Below are positions 1 to 8,030 of a stretch of DNA of 64,000 nt, in pieces. Both the position numbers and the translations under genes were made by a program. Location: positions 1-64,000 of the forward strand of contig DAHUYF010000140.1 of assembly GCA_027315365.1 (NCBI GenBank), written 5' to 3'. This DNA comes from Rhodospirillales bacterium (GTDB lineage: Bacteria > Pseudomonadota > Alphaproteobacteria > ATCC43930 > CGMCC-115725). A model generated the notes under the pieces. That model ran no database searches and was not told where the DNA came from. It was given only the letters and a program-made list of their open reading frames with translations. Position 1 is the first letter of the stretch. Every line of letters begins with the position of its first letter.

Positions 1-1
1 T

Positions 2-199
2 CTCGATCTCGGCCTCGCCGCCGCGCGCAAGGTCGGCACGCCGATGGCGCTGACGGCGCTGGTGCGCGAGACGCTGCAGAGCCTGATCGGCCAGGGCTTC
101 GTCGATCAGGATTTTGCCACGCTGCTGGTGCAGCAGGCCAAGGCCGCGGGCATGCCGCTCGAGCCCGAGAACGTCGCCGTGAGCGACGGCCTGTCGTAA
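2..199 (+). CDS. NAD(P)-dependent oxidoreductase, 3-hydroxyisobutyrate dehydrogenase type (C-terminal fragment)
   Basis: Only the last 65 codons lie in the window; the gene begins upstream. The visible frame reads a helical segment (LDLGLAAARKVGTPMALTAL, then QSLIGQGFVDQDFATLL). This matches the conserved end of the C-terminal all-helical domain of beta-hydroxyacid dehydrogenases, where KDLxLAxxxA...P.PLTA...G.GD.DFSAL is typical. Family members reduce or oxidise small hydroxyacids such as 3-hydroxyisobutyrate, tartronate semialdehyde or glyoxylate with NAD(P). The Rossmann domain and catalytic Lys are outside the window, so the substrate cannot be assigned. The stop codon is TAA, and a small exported protein follows 14 nt later. 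Confidence 0.7.
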   Translation, partial: LDLGLAAARKVGTPMALTALVRETLQSLIGQGFVDQDFATLLVQQAKAAGMPLEPENVAVSDGLS

Positions 200-213
200 G
201 CCGCCCGCCCGGC

Positions 214-483
214 ATGCGCCCCCTCGTCACCGCCCTCATGGCGGCGCTCCTGTTGGCGCCGGGAGCGCCGGCCCTGCACGCGACGGTGTCGGTCTCGATC
301 TACAGGTCGGAGGATCAGGCGCGGCAGCATTGCCCGCGCGACGTCATCGTCTGGCTGGACCTGCAGAACCATGTCTATTACCTCAACGGGCAGCGCAGGT
401 ACGGGCGGGGCAAGAACAGCGCCTTTGCCTGCAAGGGCGAGGCCGACTCCGCCGGCGCGCACAGCTCCCTGAAGGGGCCGTAG
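214..483 (+). CDS. Small secreted protein of unknown function
   Basis: An 89-residue protein with a plausible Sec signal peptide (residues 1-23, hydrophobic core around TALMAALLLAPGAPALHA). The mature part carries HCPRDVIVWLDLQNHVYYLNGQRRYGRGKN-like content and ends with a Cys and an Ala/Gly/Lys-rich tail. The pattern of a Cys-Pro followed by VVWLN...YH..G.RWYG.TK.G is one I recognise from short uncharacterised proteobacterial periplasmic proteins, but no function is known to me. Two Cys residues in the mature part could form a disulfide. It starts 14 nt after the upstream dehydrogenase and lies tail to tail with the following solute-binding protein gene. No clear Shine-Dalgarno sequence precedes the ATG. 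Confidence 0.55.
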   Translation: MRPLVTALMAALLLAPGAPALHATVSVSIYRSEDQARQHCPRDVIVWLDLQNHVYYLNGQRRYGRGKNSAFACKGEADSAGAHSSLKGP

Positions 484-508
484 CGATATCCGGCCGGCGC
501 CGGCGGCG

Positions 509-1711
509 CTACGTCCCCGACAGCACCTCGCCGAAGCGCACCCACTGCTTGCCGTCCCAGCGCATCAGCTGCATCCGCTTGACCGGATAGTAGTCGGTCG
601 GCGAGGTGCTCACGGTGATGCCCGGCAGCAGCATCGGCAGCGCGAGATCGTGCAGATTGGTCGCCTGCTTCAGGATGTTCTCGCGCGACAGGTCGTCGCC
701 GCACTGCTTCAGCACCTGCACCAGGACCATGCCCGAATTGAACGAGTTGACGTAGTTCTGGTCGCTGGCATCGGCATCGGGCATGTATTTCGCCATGAAG
801 GCGCGCCATTGCCGCATGCCGGGATCGTCGTTCCAGCCGGTGTCGGTGGGATCCTTGACATAGGCGGAGGAGACGATGCCGACACCCTTCTCCATCCCGG
901 CCGGCTTCATCACCGAATTCACCCAGATCGCCACGTTGGACAGGAAGAACATCGGCTTCCAGCCGATGTCATAGACCTTGCGGATGGCCTGGGCGGCGAA
1001 TTTCGGCGTCGCGCCGACGATGATGGCGTCGACCGCCGCGGCCTGCAGCGAGACGATCTGCGAATCGATGGTGGGGTCGGTGAACTCGTAGCTTTGCGCG
1101 ACCACGCTGCGCTCGAATCTGTCGCCGAGCACGTCCTTCAGTCCGAGGAAATAATCCTTGCCGAAATCGTCGTTCTGATAGAGCACGCCGATCCTGGCGG
1201 CAGGCTTCTGCTGCAGGATATAGCGGGCGTAGATCCGGCCCTCGGCGCGGAAGGTTCCCTGCACCCCGCCGATCGTCCAGGGGAATTGCCGGTAGTTGCC
1301 CCATTTGCTCGCACCCGAGCCGATGAAGAGCTGCGGGATCTTGTGATCGTTGAGATATTTCTGCACCGCCGTATTGGTCGCGGTGCCGATCGAGCTGAAC
1401 AGGAAGGCGACCCCGTCCTGCTCGACCAGCTTGCGCGTCTGCTCCACCGTCTTGGGCGGGGCGTAGCCGTCATCGAGGCTGATCAGCCTTATCTTGCGTC
1501 CGTTGACGCCGCCCTGCGCGTTGATCATGTCGAAGAAGGCGAGTTCGCCCTTGCCCAGCGTGCCGAAGGCGGTGACCGGGCCGCTATAGGGCATGGTCTG
1601 GCCGATCTTGATCTCGCTCGCGCTCACGCCCGGCGCGTTCTCCGCTGCCGCCGGCCGGCCGGCCGCCGCCAGGACCAGCGCCGCAAACGCGCCGATGGCT
1701 GTCGCCCTCAT
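509..1711 (-). CDS. ABC transporter substrate-binding protein, branched-chain amino acid (Leu/Ile/Val-binding) family
   Basis: A 400-residue periplasmic binding protein of the type I LIVBP fold. The chosen ATG (MRATAIGAF) begins a clean signal peptide ending near AAAE and has a purine-rich GGGAGGCGAGG stretch immediately upstream. A longer frame back to 1804 adds an Arg-rich stretch without signal-peptide character. Typical family blocks are visible: EIKIGQTMPYSGP near the mature start, INAQGGVNGRKI, then GVAFLFSSIGT and YQNDDFGKDYF. Ligands of this family include branched-chain amino acids, amides, aromatic acids and urea, so the substrate is open. No permease or ATPase genes lie next to it, so it is an orphan receptor here. 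The downstream minus-strand gene is absent; it converges on the small secreted protein. Confidence 0.85.
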   Translation of the reverse strand: MRATAIGAFAALVLAAAGRPAAAENAPGVSASEIKIGQTMPYSGPVTAFGTLGKGELAFFDMINAQGGVNGRKIRLISLDDGYAPPKTVEQTRKLVEQDGVAFLFSSIGTATNTAVQKYLNDHKIPQLFIGSGASKWGNYRQFPWTIGGVQGTFRAEGRIYARYILQQKPAARIGVLYQNDDFGKDYFLGLKDVLGDRFERSVVAQSYEFTDPTIDSQIVSLQAAAVDAIIVGATPKFAAQAIRKVYDIGWKPMFFLSNVAIWVNSVMKPAGMEKGVGIVSSAYVKDPTDTGWNDDPGMRQWRAFMAKYMPDADASDQNYVNSFNSGMVLVQVLKQCGDDLSRENILKQATNLHDLALPMLLPGITVSTSPTDYYPVKRMQLMRWDGKQWVRFGEVLSGT

Positions 1712-1816
1712 CCTCGCCTCCCTCACGCTTCTTCGCGCGCAGCATCGCTCGCCTGCGCCTTTCGCAGCGACGGAGACAATGACCGGAGTCGCGCGCCGAG
1801 GCAATCGGCGCGGGCG

Positions 1817-3370
1817 TCATTTGTCGGCGGTCTCCTCCACCGTCGCCGCCTGCTCCTGCGCCGCCTTGTCCTTGGCGTCCTTGTCCTTGGCTGCCCAATC
1901 CCACCAGCCGCCGCCCATGGCGGTGAGGAACTGCACCGTGTCGAGATAGCGCTGCGCCTGGGCGCGAACATAGCCCAACCGCGCCTGCTCGGTGAGGCGC
2001 TGCGCGTCGAGCACCAGCAGCACGCCGACATTGCCGTATTGATAGGTGGTGCGGGTGAGCCGCAGCGAAGTCTCCGCCGATTCGAGGGCGCGGCGCTGCG
2101 CCTCGAGCAGCTCCGCATCATGCGACAGCGCTTCCATGACGTCAGCGACCTGGCCGAAGGAGCTCAGCACCGTCTGCTTGTAATTGGCCAGCGCCCCGTC
2201 GAAGGCATCGACCGCGGCGCGCTTCTGCGCCTCGAGCGTACCGCCATGGAAGACCGGCGCGAGCAGCTGCCCGCCGATGCTCCAGATGCTGTTCTCCGCC
2301 TGGAACAGGGGCGAGACCGACAGCGCCTCCTGGGTGAAGCTGGCGCTGAGGTTGATGTTGGGATAGAGCTGCGCGGTGGCGACGCCGATCGCCGCGCTGG
2401 CCGCATGCAGCTGCGCCTCCGAGGCGAGGATATCGGGCCGCTGCCGCGCCAGGTCGGAGGGCAGGCTGACCGGAAGCTCCTCGGGCAGCGTGAACTCCTC
2501 GATGTCGAAGTCCGGCGGCACCCAGGCGGCGGGCAGCCGGCCCACCAGCACCGACAAGGCGTGGCGCGCGACGCTGACCTGCTGGCGCAGCGGCGGCAGC
2601 AGCGTACGGTCGGCGGCGAGCTGGCTGTTGGCCTGCTCGACGTCGATCTGCGTCGCCTCGCCGGCCTGGAGCTCGCTCTGGACCAGCCGCAGGTTCTCCT
2701 TGTCGTCATTGATGATGGTCTCGACCGCCTTGATCTGCGCCCGCGCCGAGGCGATGGTCAGCGCCTGCGTCGCCGCATTGCCGGTCAAGGTGAGATAGGC
2801 GGCGTCGAGCTCGTAATCCTGATAGTGCGCCGTCGCCTGCTGCTGCTCGATGCGCCGTAGATTGCCGCCGAAGGGATCGAGCGCATAGCTCACGGTCGGA
2901 CCGATGGTGAAGAGGTTGAAGGGCGCGGTCTTTCCCGGCTGGCCGATGAACGCGTTGCTGAACACCTGTCGCTGCGCGCCGGCGGACAGATCGAGTTGCG
3001 GGAAGAGAATCCCTCGCGCCTCGGCCACGACCTCGAGCGACTGCGCCAGGGTGGCGCGGGCGGCGACCAGGGACTGGTTGCCGGCGACCGCCTGCTGGAG
3101 CACGCTGTTGAGCCGCTCGGAATGGAAGAGCTGCCACCAGTCGCCGTTGATCTTCTTGCCGAGGACGAAGCGCTGCTCCTTCTCCTTGGCATCCGGGATC
3201 TCGGTCTTGGGAATGCCGTCTTCGGTATAGCCCTTGGTCTCCGGCCCGTCGGGCGCGGTGAAATCCGGACCCACGGCGCAAGAGGCAAGCAGCGCAACCA
3301 GGCTGGCAGCGGCCATGAGCCGCGCCGGCAGGCGCCCACGGTTCGGCTGCGGCATGAAATCACGCGTCAT
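1817..3370 (-). CDS. Outer-membrane efflux lipoprotein, NodT/OprM (TolC-like) family
   Basis: A 517-residue outer-membrane factor. The N-terminus has a lipoprotein signal with lipobox LLASC (lipidated Cys near residue 31) followed by AVGPDFTAP, the signature start of NodT-type lipoproteins. Two OEP repeats follow, with the GDWWQLFHSERLNSVLQQA and RPDILASEAQLHAASAAIG motifs found in this family. Such proteins trimerise into a trans-periplasmic tunnel for RND or MFS efflux pumps. No membrane fusion protein or pump gene lies beside it, so its inner-membrane partner must be elsewhere or outside the window. The C-terminus is unusually rich in Ala/Lys/Asp. A GGGGGAG ribosome-binding site lies upstream of the ATG, and a Fur-like box sits about 100 nt upstream. 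Confidence 0.9.
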   Translation of the reverse strand: MTRDFMPQPNRGRLPARLMAAASLVALLASCAVGPDFTAPDGPETKGYTEDGIPKTEIPDAKEKEQRFVLGKKINGDWWQLFHSERLNSVLQQAVAGNQSLVAARATLAQSLEVVAEARGILFPQLDLSAGAQRQVFSNAFIGQPGKTAPFNLFTIGPTVSYALDPFGGNLRRIEQQQATAHYQDYELDAAYLTLTGNAATQALTIASARAQIKAVETIINDDKENLRLVQSELQAGEATQIDVEQANSQLAADRTLLPPLRQQVSVARHALSVLVGRLPAAWVPPDFDIEEFTLPEELPVSLPSDLARQRPDILASEAQLHAASAAIGVATAQLYPNINLSASFTQEALSVSPLFQAENSIWSIGGQLLAPVFHGGTLEAQKRAAVDAFDGALANYKQTVLSSFGQVADVMEALSHDAELLEAQRRALESAETSLRLTRTTYQYGNVGVLLVLDAQRLTEQARLGYVRAQAQRYLDTVQFLTAMGGGWWDWAAKDKDAKDKAAQEQAATVEETADK

Positions 3371-3773
3371 CGATTGGACTCCCCCAGATGAATCGGGTGG
3401 CGGCCCGACCAGGGAAGGTCGGCCGCCGCGGCCGGTGCATGCTTAGTGACAGGCAGGCTGGACCGCAAACAGTATCATAATCGTTATCGCTTGTCGCACT
3501 GCGGCAAAGGATCGATCCATCCCCCGCGGCGCGGCCCGGGCGGCCCTCCCGGCTGGTTGCGCAGCGCCGCAGCCCTGCACCGGTGCGGTTGAGAATGCCC
3601 CGCGCCCGCCGGAAAAGCCAGAGGGCGGCGACCGGCCGGCGCACGGCCATGACAAGGCGCCCACGGTGGCCGTTCGTCCGTAGTCTAGTATCCTGAAATC
3701 ATGGAGAAATTGGCTTTACAAATGGACCGCCTGCCAGCACGATTCCCGCCCTTGGCGGATTTCCAGGTCGAGC
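3371..3773. other. Intergenic region between the efflux lipoprotein and fhs (divergent)
   Basis: About 400 nt separating two divergently transcribed genes, so it should hold both promoters. The stretch at 3465-3490 is AT-rich against a GC-rich background and contains the Fur-like palindrome listed separately. Short minus-strand frames here (3443-3664 and 3360-3650) lack signal, domain or codon-pattern support and are not called. I see no RNA gene. Confidence 0.5.
3470..3488. promoter_or_regulatory. Possible Fur-type iron box
   Basis: The 19-nt sequence CAGTATCATAATCGTTATC matches the classical Fur consensus GATAATGATAATCATTATC at 14 of 19 positions, and contains the core palindrome ATAA-TCG-TTAT. 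It lies 100 nt upstream of the efflux lipoprotein start and 285 nt upstream of fhs, in an otherwise very GC-rich region. Many alphaproteobacteria use Irr, RirA or Mur in place of Fur, so the regulator is uncertain. Confidence 0.35.
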
Positions 3774-5486
3774 ATGGATCAGGGCAGCGCTGCGGCGCAA
3801 CAACATCTGCGCCCCAAAAGCGACATCGAAATCGCCCAGGCCGCGACGCTGCGGCCGATCGCCGAGGTGGCGGCCGAGAAGCTCGGCATCCCGGCGCAGG
3901 CGCTCTACGCCTATGGGCCGCACAAGGCGAAGCTGTCGCTCGACTACATCCGCACCCTCGGCGAGCGTCCCGACGGCAAGCTCATCCTGGTCACCGCCAT
4001 CACCCCGACCCCGGCGGGCGAAGGCAAGACCACGACCACGGTCGGGCTGGGCGATGCGCTCAACCATATCGGGCTCAGCGCCGCGATCTGCCTGCGCGAA
4101 CCGAGCCTGGGGCCCTGCTTCGGCGTCAAGGGCGGCGCCGCCGGCGGCGGCTATGCCCAGGTGGTGCCGATGGAGGACATCAATCTGCATTTCACCGGCG
4201 ACTTCCACGCCATCGGCGCCGCCAACAACCTGCTCGCCGCGCTGATCGACAACCACGTCTATTGGGGCAACGAGCTCGGCATCGACACCCGCCGCATCGC
4301 CTGGCGGCGCGCGCTCGACATGAACGACCGGGCGCTCCGCTCGATCGTCTCCTCGCTCGGCGGCGTCGCCAACGGCTACGCGCGCGAGGACGGCTTCGAC
4401 ATCGTCGTCGCCTCGGAGGTGATGGCGATCTTCTGCCTCGCCGGCGACCTCGCCGATCTCCGGCGCCGGCTCGGCAACATCATCGTCGCGCAGTCGCGCG
4501 AGCGGCGCGCCATCCGCGCCGCCGACCTCAAGGCGGCGGGGCCGATGACGGCGCTGCTCAAGGACGCGATCGCGCCCAACCTGGTGCAGACGCTCGAAGG
4601 CAATCCCGCCTTCATCCATGGCGGCCCCTTCGCCAACATCGCCCATGGCTGCAACTCGGTGATCGCCACCCGCGCCGCGCTCAAGCTCGCCGACTACGTC
4701 GTCACCGAGGCGGGATTCGGCGCCGATCTCGGCGCCGAGAAGTTCTTCGACATCAAATGCCGCAAGGCCGGGCTCGCTCCCGCCGCCGCCGTCGTCGTCG
4801 CCACCATCCGCGCGCTCAAGATGCATGGCGGCGTCGCCAAGGACGCGCTGCGGCACGAGAATCTCGCGGCGCTCGAGCAGGGCTTCGCCAATCTGGCGCG
4901 GCACATCGCCAATGTCCGCGGCTTCGGCGTGCCGGTACTGGTGGCCCTCAACCGTTTCAGCGCCGACACCCCCGCCGAGCTGGCGCTGCTCGCCGATCTC
5001 TGCCGGCGCGAGGATGTCGCCGTGGTGCTGGCCGATCACTGGGCCGCCGGCGGTGCCGGCGCGGCCGAGCTGGCACGCCGGGTGGTCGCCACCATCGCGG
5101 CGCAGCCGGCGCGCTTCCGCCCGCTCTATCCCGACGACATGAAGCTCATCGACAAGGTCCGCACGATCGCGCAGCGGCTCTACGGCGCCGCCGACATCGC
5201 CGTCGACCAGAAGGTCGCCGAACGCTTCGCCGAGCTCGAAGCGCAGGGCTTCGGCCATTTCCCGGTCTGCATGGCAAAGACGCAGTACAGCTTCTCGACC
5301 GACGCCAACGCCAAGGGCGCGCCCAGCGGTCACATCGTGCCGATCCGCGAATTGCGGCTCTCCGCCGGGGCGGAGTTCGTCGTGGCGATCTGCGGCGACA
5401 TCATGACCATGCCGGGCCTGCCCAGGATGCCGGCGGCAAACACCATCGATGTCGACGACAGCGGCCGGATCAGCGGGTTGTTCTGA
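3774..5486 (+). CDS. fhs: Formate--tetrahydrofolate ligase (10-formyl-THF synthetase)
   Basis: A 570-residue enzyme that joins formate to tetrahydrofolate using ATP, giving 10-formyl-THF for C1 metabolism. Length and sequence fit the family. The N-terminus carries [14 protein letters not shown]. The nucleotide-binding loop [16 protein letters not shown] is near residue 80, and [15 protein letters not shown] and [19 protein letters not shown] follow. The end reads [15 protein letters not shown], the family's C-terminal signature. The ATG at 3774 has a modest AGGTCGAG ribosome-binding site. It is followed after 62 nt by 5-formyl-THF cyclo-ligase, so the two form a folate C1 unit. Together they could channel formate released from catabolism or C1 oxidation into folate pools. 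Confidence 0.97.
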   Translation: MDQGSAAAQQHLRPKSDIEIAQAATLRPIAEVAAEKLGIPAQALYAYGPHKAKLSLDYIRTLGERPDGKLILVTAITPTPAGEGKTTTTVGLGDALNHIGLSAAICLREPSLGPCFGVKGGAAGGGYAQVVPMEDINLHFTGDFHAIGAANNLLAALIDNHVYWGNELGIDTRRIAWRRALDMNDRALRSIVSSLGGVANGYAREDGFDIVVASEVMAIFCLAGDLADLRRRLGNIIVAQSRERRAIRAADLKAAGPMTALLKDAIAPNLVQTLEGNPAFIHGGPFANIAHGCNSVIATRAALKLADYVVTEAGFGADLGAEKFFDIKCRKAGLAPAAAVVVATIRALKMHGGVAKDALRHENLAALEQGFANLARHIANVRGFGVPVLVALNRFSADTPAELALLADLCRREDVAVVLADHWAAGGAGAAELARRVVATIAAQPARFRPLYPDDMKLIDKVRTIAQRLYGAADIAVDQKVAERFAELEAQGFGHFPVCMAKTQYSFSTDANAKGAPSGHIVPIRELRLSAGAEFVVAICGDIMTMPGLPRMPAANTIDVDDSGRISGLF

Positions 5487-5548
5487 CGCCGGTCTTGGAG
5501 AGGACGGAATGTGCGATAGTCGGCAATAGACCAAGCGATCGCGGACGG

Positions 5549-6142
5549 ATGGAAAGCGACCGGGACATCAAGCTGTGGCGGCGCGAGCAGCGCGCGCGGC
5601 TCATCGCGGCGAGAACGGCGGCGAGCGCGGCGCAGCGGCGGCAATGGGAGGCGGCGATCGAGGCGCGGCTCGCGGCCCTCCTCGCCGCCCTCCCCGGCGG
5701 CATCCTCGGCATCTACTGGCCGTTCAGGGCGGAGCCCGATCCGCGGCCGCTCGCCGAGCGGCTGCACGCCGATGGCCGACGCATCGCGCTGCCCGTGGTG
5801 GTCGACCGCAAGGGGCCGCTCGAATACCGGCTTTGGCAACCCGGCATGGCGATGGAGATCGGCGTCTTCGATCTGCCGGTGCCCAAGGCGCGCGACGTGG
5901 TGCAGCCGGAGATCGTGCTGGCGCCGCTGGTGGGATTCGACGACGCCAATTACCGTCTGGGCTATGGCGGGGGCTATTTCGACCGTACGCTGGCGGCGAT
6001 GGCGCCGGCCCCGGTCGCGATCGGCGTCGGCTTCGAGCTGGCACGGGTGGAGAGCGTCTTCCCGCGCCCGCACGACGTGCCGATGGACGTCATCGTCACC
6101 GAAGCTCGGCTCAGCCGCCGGCCGGCGCCGCTACCGGCCTGA
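5549..6142 (+). CDS. 5-formyltetrahydrofolate cyclo-ligase
   Basis: A 197-residue protein of the 5-FTHF cyclo-ligase family (YgfA/MTHFS). It converts 5-formyl-THF to 5,10-methenyl-THF with ATP, removing an inhibitory folate. The characteristic C-terminal motif GYGGGYFDRTLA is present, preceded by APLVGFDDANYRLG. The N-terminal basic region KLWRREQRARLIAAR fits the substrate-binding helix. The start was placed at the ATG encoding MESDRDIKLWRR because upstream sequence in this frame overlaps fhs and is Arg/Pro-rich noise. In some proteobacteria 6S RNA lies before this gene, but the gap here is only 62 nt and holds none. Confidence 0.93.
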   Translation: MESDRDIKLWRREQRARLIAARTAASAAQRRQWEAAIEARLAALLAALPGGILGIYWPFRAEPDPRPLAERLHADGRRIALPVVVDRKGPLEYRLWQPGMAMEIGVFDLPVPKARDVVQPEIVLAPLVGFDDANYRLGYGGGYFDRTLAAMAPAPVAIGVGFELARVESVFPRPHDVPMDVIVTEARLSRRPAPLPA

Positions 6143-6147
6143 CCCGC

Positions 6148-6276
6148 TCAGTGGCCGCCGTGGTGCCCACCATGGCCCGGCGGCGCCTCGCCGCCGGCGC
6201 CGGGGATCGCGGCGAGGCAGAGCGCGACCAGCACGCTGCCGAGAATGAAGATGACGAGCCCGGTCAGAAAGCTCAT
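6148..6276 (-). CDS. 42-residue membrane miniprotein with a His/Gly-rich tail
   Basis: A very short gene that is easily missed. It encodes one hydrophobic helix (roughly residues 3-25, MSFLTGLVIFILGSVLVALC...) followed by a tail ending GHGGHHGGH. A strong Shine-Dalgarno (GAGGAGGGGCGGCGCC-ATG) precedes the start, and it begins 14 nt after the stop of the upstream alpha/beta hydrolase. Both facts support real translation in the same operon. The four C-terminal His residues could bind a transition metal such as Ni, Cu or Zn, but this is inference from composition. I do not recognise a family. Confidence 0.6.
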   Translation of the reverse strand: MSFLTGLVIFILGSVLVALCLAAIPGAGGEAPPGHGGHHGGH

Positions 6277-6290
6277 GGCGCCGCCCCTCC

Positions 6291-7088
6291 TCAGCGATGG
6301 CTGTCGAGCCAGCCCATCATGATGCGGTTGAAGGTCGCGGGATGCTCGACATTGGGGAAATGCCGCGCATTGGCGATCTCCTCGTAGCGGCCGCCCGGCA
6401 CCAGCGACGCGATCCGGCGGTTGCCGGCGGGCTGCGTGCTCTGATCGTCGGCGCCGCAGATCACCAGCGTCGGCACCTTGACCTGAGGCAGCTTGGCGGT
6501 GAAATCGAAATCGAGGATCGCCGCGGCGCAGCCGAGATATCCGGCGGCGCTGGTGCCGCCGACGGTGGCGTGAAGTTGCTTCCAGCGCGCCGGATTGCGC
6601 GGCTTGAAGCCATCGGTGAACCAGCGCTCCATGGTGCCGTCGGCGAGCGGCGCCACCGAATTCGCCTTGGTCACCGCCGCGATGCGCGGCGCCCAGGCGT
6701 CCTTGGCGCCGGCCATGGTCTGCGGCGCGGTATCGCACCACATCGCCGAGACCAGCCGCTCGCCATGGGCGATGGCGAAGGCCTGGCCGAGCATGCCGCC
6801 GATCGAGAGGCCGATATACTGAATGCGGGCGATGCCGAGGAAATCGAGCGCGGCGGCGACGTCGCCGGCGAGCTCGGCCATGGTGTAGGGGCCGGACACG
6901 GGATCGCTGCCGCCATGGCCGCGCATGTCGAGGCGCAGCACGCGATATCCCTCGGCGAGCAGCGCCGGCAGCTGCTCGGCCCACATGCCGCCGTCGCAGG
7001 CCAGAGAATGAGTGAGGCACACCACCGGCCCGGCTTCCGGCCCGGCGAGATCGTAATAGATGTGACGGCCTTTCAGATCGAACAGCAT
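6291..7088 (-). CDS. Alpha/beta-fold hydrolase, 3-oxoadipate enol-lactonase (PcaD)-like
   Basis: A 265-residue alpha/beta hydrolase. Visible features are LTHSLACDGGMWAEQLPAL (oxyanion strand and cap start), RLDMRGHGGSD, the nucleophile elbow GLSIGGMLGQ (Ser near residue 96), CGADDQSTQPA holding the likely acid Asp, and ANARHFPNVE holding the likely catalytic His. The order and spacing, especially GLSIGGM.GQ.A, resemble 3-oxoadipate enol-lactonases, which hydrolyse the lactone in the protocatechuate/catechol branch of the beta-ketoadipate pathway. No other pca genes are nearby, so the true substrate may differ. It lies 19 nt downstream of a second hydrolase and 14 nt before the His-tailed miniprotein, suggesting a three-gene operon. 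Confidence 0.75.
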   Translation of the reverse strand: MLFDLKGRHIYYDLAGPEAGPVVCLTHSLACDGGMWAEQLPALLAEGYRVLRLDMRGHGGSDPVSGPYTMAELAGDVAAALDFLGIARIQYIGLSIGGMLGQAFAIAHGERLVSAMWCDTAPQTMAGAKDAWAPRIAAVTKANSVAPLADGTMERWFTDGFKPRNPARWKQLHATVGGTSAAGYLGCAAAILDFDFTAKLPQVKVPTLVICGADDQSTQPAGNRRIASLVPGGRYEEIANARHFPNVEHPATFNRIMMGWLDSHR

Positions 7089-7107
7089 GACGGATTCCCT
7101 TTGGTCT

Positions 7108-7878
7108 CTAGGATTTCTTCGCGTCGCGGCGCAGGAACGCCTCGATGCTGGTGGCGAGCGCCACCGGGGTCTCGTTCATCGGGTAATGGCCGGCATTGGC
7201 CATCACCTCGAGCTCGGCATTGGGGTACCAGGCGAGATATGTGGCGCGCATCGCCTCCTCGGAGATTGCCCGGTCGTGGGTGCCGACGATGACTTTGATC
7301 GGCACGGGGTTGCCGACGATCTCGCGGTGGAAATCGGTCTTGGCCCAGGCCTGGAGATATGCCGCGAACGCTTCGACCGTCGCGGTCTCTGCCGAGTAGC
7401 GCGCGATGCGGTCGATCCAGGCCTTGGAGAGCCGGCCGCCGGTGGAGAAGTCGATGATGCCGCGGCGGTTGTCGAGGCTGCGCGCCGCGCCCTCGAACAG
7501 CATCCAACTCTCGGCATCGAACGGCACGCCCGAGGCCGGCACCGGCGCCACCGCGACGATCTTCTCGACGCGCTTGGGCGCGTCCGCCAGCACGCGCTGC
7601 GCCGCCATGCCGCCCATGGAATGCCCGATCAGGCTGAAGCTCTCCCATTCCAGCGCATCGGCCAGCGCCAGCGCGTCGGCGGAGATCTCCTTCATCGAAT
7701 ACTCGCCGCGCTGCTGGCGCGACAGCCCGTAGCCGCGATAGGCGATGAAGGCGTAGGTGAATTCGTCGAGGCTCAGCGCGTCGCGCAGCGGATCGAAGCA
7801 GCTCTCGTCGCCGAACCAGCCGTGCAGCGCCAGCACCCTGTGCGGGCCGTGCCCTACTATCCTATGCCCGATCGTCAT
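7108..7878 (-). CDS. Alpha/beta-fold hydrolase
   Basis: A 256-residue hydrolase with LALHGWFGDESCF (HG oxyanion region), the nucleophile elbow LIGHSMGGMAAQ (Ser near residue 86), VIVGTHDRAI holding a probable acid Asp, and ANAGHYPMNETP holding the catalytic His. The family covers esterases, lactonases, dehalogenases and C-C hydrolases, and no substrate-specific motif is visible. It heads a minus-strand unit with the PcaD-like hydrolase and the miniprotein. The 152-nt gap to the divergent luciferase-like monooxygenase gene probably holds both promoters. Confidence 0.75.
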   Translation of the reverse strand: MTIGHRIVGHGPHRVLALHGWFGDESCFDPLRDALSLDEFTYAFIAYRGYGLSRQQRGEYSMKEISADALALADALEWESFSLIGHSMGGMAAQRVLADAPKRVEKIVAVAPVPASGVPFDAESWMLFEGAARSLDNRRGIIDFSTGGRLSKAWIDRIARYSAETATVEAFAAYLQAWAKTDFHREIVGNPVPIKVIVGTHDRAISEEAMRATYLAWYPNAELEVMANAGHYPMNETPVALATSIEAFLRRDAKKS

Positions 7879-8030
7879 GCGGCACCTCCCGATGGCGCAC
7901 GATAGCGGATAAACGCCGCGAGTCTCCAGCCCTCTCCCGGAAGGTTATTTCGGATGGCCGCGGCCGCGGCCGACGGCTAGACTCGTTGCGAAGAAGCGCG
8001 GGATCGCGCCGCAGCCAGCGAGGAAGCACC

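Noticed and set aside
650-2860. A 736-residue plus-strand frame opposite the binding protein and efflux lipoprotein.
   Set aside because: Antisense of two recognised genes; no start signal or domain.
3443-3664. Short minus-strand frames in the fhs upstream gap.
   Set aside because: No ribosome-binding site, no recognisable pattern, and they run through the AT-rich Fur-like region.
3699-5534. A 611-residue minus-strand open frame opposite fhs.
   Set aside because: Antisense of a clear enzyme gene with no domain or signal of its own.
5487-5548. Possible 6S RNA, which precedes 5-formyl-THF cyclo-ligase in some proteobacteria.
   Set aside because: The gap is only 62 nt and shows no 6S-like fold.
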